A DNA stretch of 26,382 nt from Flavobacteriales bacterium UBA7690. Its GTDB lineage: Bacteria > Bacteroidota > Bacteroidia > Flavobacteriales_F > PHOS-HE28. The position numbers were made by a program, and so were the translations under genes. The number at the start of each line of letters is the position of its first letter. The first letter of the stretch is position 1. Positions 23,856-26,382 of the stretch are shown here, one piece after another. The notes under the pieces are model-generated. The model was not told where the DNA came from. It did no database searches and worked only from the letters and a program-made list of their open reading frames with translations. The stretch lies in assembly GCA_002482775.1 (NCBI GenBank), contig DLGQ01000084.1:1-26382 (forward strand). Direction: 5' to 3'.

Positions 23856-23932
23856 TGTCAGTTCGCAGTTGTCAGGCTTCCGATCAAGCCAGCCACGGAC
23901 CCAGCCCGACACCTGGCAACTGCGAACTGACA
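23856..23932. repeat. Long imperfect inverted repeat between ctlX and argS
   Basis: TGTCAGTTCGCAGTTG (23856-23871) and CAACTGCGAACTGACA (23917-23932) are perfect 16-bp inverted arms. Pairing continues through a T/G step and four more pairs (to 23876 and 23912), giving a roughly 21-bp stem with a 35-nt loop. It begins one base after the ctlX stop. No T-run follows, so it is either a REP-like repeat or a Rho-independent-like barrier with weak tail. TTGTCAG/GTTGTCAG fragments recur just downstream (ACAACCGACAACC). Confidence 0.8.
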
Positions 23933-23993
23933 CTTGGCAATCGACAACCGACAACCGCCTTCATTTCCGCGCTTCGTGCCACCTTTGCGACCC

Positions 23994-25784
23994 ATGTTCC
24001 AGGATAGACTGCAAGCCCTCCTCGTTCCCGCGCTCGAAACCGCGTTCAGCCAACTCTTCAACCATGTGTTGGAAGGTCGAAGCATCGGTTTCCAGCAAAC
24101 GCGTCCGGAGTTCGCGGGCGATGTCACCATCAACGTGTTCCCGTACCTGAAGATCAGTGGCAAAGGGCCGGAGCCCACCGCGCAAGCCATTGGTGAGTAC
24201 CTGGTCGCCAACGTGGACGTGGTGGAGCGCTTCAACGTGGTGAAGGGTTTCCTCAACATCGTGATCAGCGATGCGTACTGGCTCGGCTTCTTGAAGGAGG
24301 CTGGATCGAAGGACATCCTGGCGCTTCCTTCAACCGGAAAGAAGGTGATGGTGGAATACGCTTCGCCCAACACCAACAAGCCACTTCACCTGGGGCACCT
24401 GCGCAACATCTTCCTCGGGTGGAGCGTGAGCCGCATCCTGGAAGCCGCCGGCAACGAAGTGATCAAGGTGCAGGTGATCAACGACCGGGGCATCCACATC
24501 TGCAAAAGCATGGTGGCTTGGCAGAAGTTGGGCAATGGCGAAACGCCAACAAGTACCGGCCTGAAGGGCGACAAGTTCGTGGGCAAATACTACGTGGAAT
24601 TCGATCGGGCGTACAAGAAGGAGATCGAGGCCTTGATAGCTGCAGGCAAGACGAAGGAAGTGGCCGAGAAAGAAGCACCGATCCTGCTGGAAGCCCAAGA
24701 GATGCTGCGCAAATGGGAAGCGAACGACCCCGAAGTGCGCGCCCTGTGGGAAAAGATGAACGGCTGGGTGTACGATGGTTTCGACAGGACCTATGCGCGT
24801 GCGGGTGTCAGCTTCGACAAGAACTACTACGAGAGCCAGACCTACGTGCTCGGTAAGGAAGATGTGCTGAAAGGGAAGGAGAGCGGCGTGTTCTACGAGA
24901 AGGATGGCGCCATTTGGGTGGATAACACGAAAGAAGGACTGGACGAGAAAGTGCTGCTGCGCCGCGATGGTACCAGCGTGTACATGACGCAGGACATCGG
25001 TACGGCCATCAAAAGGTTCGAAGAATTCCCGGGCCTTTCCAAGTTGATCTATACCGTTGGCAACGAGCAGGACTATCACTTCAAGGTCCTGTTCATCATC
25101 TTGAAGAAGCTCGGCTTCGCGTGGGCCGATGAATTGTTCCACCTCAGCTACGGCATGGTGGATCTTCCTTCGGGCAAGATGAAGAGCCGCGAAGGCACCG
25201 TGGTGGACGCCGACGACCTGATCCAGGAAGTGGTGGACACCGCCTGCGCCGTGACCACCGAACTGGGCAAACTCGACGACTTCAACGACGAGGAGAAGAC
25301 CGTGCTCTTCGAGATGATCGGCCTGGCCGCGCTGAAGTATTTCCTCCTGAAAGTGGATCCCAAGAAGCGCATGCTCTTCGATCCTGCTGCGAGCATCGAT
25401 CTGCAAGGGCATACCGGACCGTTCATCCAGTACACCTACGCGCGGGTGCAAAGCCTGTTGCGCAAAGCGGGCACCATGGATGTGTGGCAGCACGAGCACC
25501 TGGCCGGTACAGCACTTCAACCCGAAGAACGCGCGGTGCTGAAGCAGTTGCACCAGTTCCCGAGCGTGCTCCAAGAAGCAGCGCTGAAACTGGATCCTTC
25601 ATCGCTCGCCAACCACACCTACGAATTGGTGAAGGCCTACAACACGTTTTACCAGATGCTGCCCGTGTTGAAGGAGGAACACGCTGCGAAACGCGAATTC
25701 CGCTTGGAGCTTAGTTCGTGCGTTGCGGCCTCGGTGAAGAAGGCGATGTGGTGTTTGGGGATCGAGGTGCCTGAGCGGATGTGA
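23994..25784 (+). CDS. argS: Arginyl-tRNA synthetase
   Basis: A 596-residue class I synthetase that charges tRNA-Arg in the cytosol. The N-terminal domain recognises the tRNA D-loop. The HIGH motif is HLGH (His132-His135) in ASPNTNKPLHLGHLRN, and the KMSKS-type loop is KMKSREGT (from Lys395), a normal variant in bacterial ArgS. The C-terminal DALR anticodon-binding domain is helical and ends GIEVPERM. The frame is open to 23934, but the extra residues lie over the inverted repeat, so ATG 23994 is preferred. A one-mismatch -7 box (CACCTTTG, 23980-23987) is only 6 nt before the ATG, which would give an almost leaderless mRNA. It may also be co-transcribed with ctlX. Confidence 0.95.
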   Translation: MFQDRLQALLVPALETAFSQLFNHVLEGRSIGFQQTRPEFAGDVTINVFPYLKISGKGPEPTAQAIGEYLVANVDVVERFNVVKGFLNIVISDAYWLGFLKEAGSKDILALPSTGKKVMVEYASPNTNKPLHLGHLRNIFLGWSVSRILEAAGNEVIKVQVINDRGIHICKSMVAWQKLGNGETPTSTGLKGDKFVGKYYVEFDRAYKKEIEALIAAGKTKEVAEKEAPILLEAQEMLRKWEANDPEVRALWEKMNGWVYDGFDRTYARAGVSFDKNYYESQTYVLGKEDVLKGKESGVFYEKDGAIWVDNTKEGLDEKVLLRRDGTSVYMTQDIGTAIKRFEEFPGLSKLIYTVGNEQDYHFKVLFIILKKLGFAWADELFHLSYGMVDLPSGKMKSREGTVVDADDLIQEVVDTACAVTTELGKLDDFNDEEKTVLFEMIGLAALKYFLLKVDPKKRMLFDPAASIDLQGHTGPFIQYTYARVQSLLRKAGTMDVWQHEHLAGTALQPEERAVLKQLHQFPSVLQEAALKLDPSSLANHTYELVKAYNTFYQMLPVLKEEHAAKREFRLELSSCVAASVKKAMWCLGIEVPERM

Positions 25785-25790
25785 TCTGTT

Positions 25791-25811
25791 CCCCTCTACT
25801 TCGGAGAGGGG
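25791..25811. terminator. Hairpin between convergent argS and PorP-type genes
   Basis: CCCCTCT (25791-25797) pairs with AGAGGGG (25805-25811) across a 7-nt loop, then GCTAGGGGTGAGG follows. It is only 6 nt beyond the argS stop and between convergent genes, so it may end transcription in both directions. The same kind of palindrome (CCCCTCT..AGAGGGG-CTAGGGGTGAGG) is, as I recall, a frequent interspersed repeat in Bacteroidota genomes. There is no strong T-run on either side. Confidence 0.5.
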
Positions 25812-25838
25812 CTAGGGGTGAGGCCGTATTCAGCGTTC

Positions 25839-26382
25839 CTAGAATTTCGGGCAAGGCACCACCTTATGCCTGCGCGACTTCGCTTTACGCGGCCATTCGT
25901 AGATCAGGCTCAGTTCGTGGGCACCGGCGCTCTTCATCGTCATCTTGCTGATGGTGATGTCGTAGCTGTAGGTGATGCGGAGCTGGTTCTCGGTCTCGAA
26001 GCCGGCCATGAGGATAACGGCCTCGCTGTTGCCGTAGCCGGGTTTGTACGCTTTGCCGATGGGCAGTCCACGGTACCAGATCCCACCGCTGATGCGCTCG
26101 TGCTCGATGTACCCGCCCATGTCCAGCTGATCCCATTTGCCTTGCGCTTTGTAGTGCATGGCCAAGGTCATCTTGGTCTGGCTGCGGATCAATTTGTGAC
26201 CATCCAAGGGCATGCGGTAACCCGCGTGTACCGTGGTGCGCATCAAGAGCTCGGCATCGCCGTCCACCATCAAGCTCTGGTTGGGTTTGTTGATGTGGTT
26301 GAAGGAAGCACCGGCCCAGAACTGTTCGCTGTAATACAATCCGCCAGCGGCGAGATCGAGGTAGCTGGTGCTTGGCACCATG
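25839..26382 (-). CDS. PorP/SprF family type IX secretion membrane protein (5' end cut by window)
   Basis: The C-terminal 180 residues of an outer-membrane beta-barrel protein. The pattern DLAAGGLYYSEQFWAGASFNHINKPNQ, followed by HAGYRMPL, GGIWYRGLPIGKAYKPGYGNSEAVILMAGFE and LRITYSYDITIS, is the PorP/SprF signature. SprF-like proteins work with T9SS substrates that carry type B sorting domains or gliding adhesins. Stop is at 25839; the beginning lies beyond 26382, so the gene start, signal peptide and upstream partner (often a large adhesin) are not visible. It converges with argS. Confidence 0.85.
   Translation of the reverse strand, partial: MVPSTSYLDLAAGGLYYSEQFWAGASFNHINKPNQSLMVDGDAELLMRTTVHAGYRMPLDGHKLIRSQTKMTLAMHYKAQGKWDQLDMGGYIEHERISGGIWYRGLPIGKAYKPGYGNSEAVILMAGFETENQLRITYSYDITISKMTMKSAGAHELSLIYEWPRKAKSRRHKVVPCPKF

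Noticed and set aside
24330..25574. 414-codon open frame antisense to argS
   Set aside because: It lies within argS, has no recognisable domain, and has the composition of a reverse-frame shadow.

Overview
The window looks like a chromosome segment of a GC-rich member of the Bacteroidota, most likely Flavobacteriales. Three things point there. There are two proteins with type IX secretion (T9SS) C-terminal sorting domains and a PorP/SprF-type membrane protein. Several genes carry the Bacteroidota promoter box TAnnTTTG, and I see no obvious Shine-Dalgarno sites. The gene content (LysM/PBP1 protein after guaA, zapA next to rny, CtlX, a GLPGLI/DUF4412-like lipoprotein) also fits that phylum. I see no tRNA, rRNA, CRISPR array, transposase or integrase. 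No gene-free stretch exceeds 300 bp.

Layout. 1-3.4 kb (+): guaA overlaps a three-LysM/PBP1-fold protein. 3.4-4.9 kb (-): a YiiX-like papain-fold enzyme and a glycerophosphodiesterase-family lipoprotein. 5.06-5.57 kb (+): an AT-richer orphan two-helix membrane protein. 5.6-7.3 kb (-): a secreted M23 peptidase. 7.5-9.7 kb (+): a division/RNA-turnover unit (short coiled-coil protein, zapA, rny) closed by a strong terminator. 9.8-11.6 kb (+): a SAM methyltransferase and a WbpP/TviC-like sugar-nucleotide epimerase. 11.6-16.6 kb (-): a WD40 protein, a T9SS beta-propeller protein, a Gly/Cys-rich protein overlapping a GRDP/DUF1399-like protein, and a membrane-anchored helical-repeat protein. 16.7-20.6 kb (-): ftsK, followed by a T9SS gene that lies between two near-identical copies of the ftsK 3' end. 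20.8-21.5 kb (-): a lipoprotein. 21.7-25.8 kb (+): arginase, ctlX and argS, separated by striking repeats. 25.8 kb to the end (-): a PorP/SprF protein cut by the window edge.

How the parts relate. Most genes are housekeeping: GMP synthesis, divisome and chromosome segregation, RNA decay, tRNA charging, cell-wall hydrolysis and envelope assembly. Arginase, CtlX and ArgS form a local arginine/citrulline theme. The most unusual structures are: (i) the ftsK 3'-end duplication bracketing a T9SS gene and leaving a 37-codon ORF; (ii) a 106-bp tandem repeat with nested inverted repeats filling the arginase-ctlX gap, whose last repeat contains the ctlX start codon; (iii) the translationally coupled GRDP and Gly/Cys-rich pair behind an almost ideal promoter; and (iv) a 7-bp hairpin one base before the rny start codon. 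Start codons were chosen by family N-termini, signal peptides, promoter position and terminator position; several differ from the longest possible reading frame.
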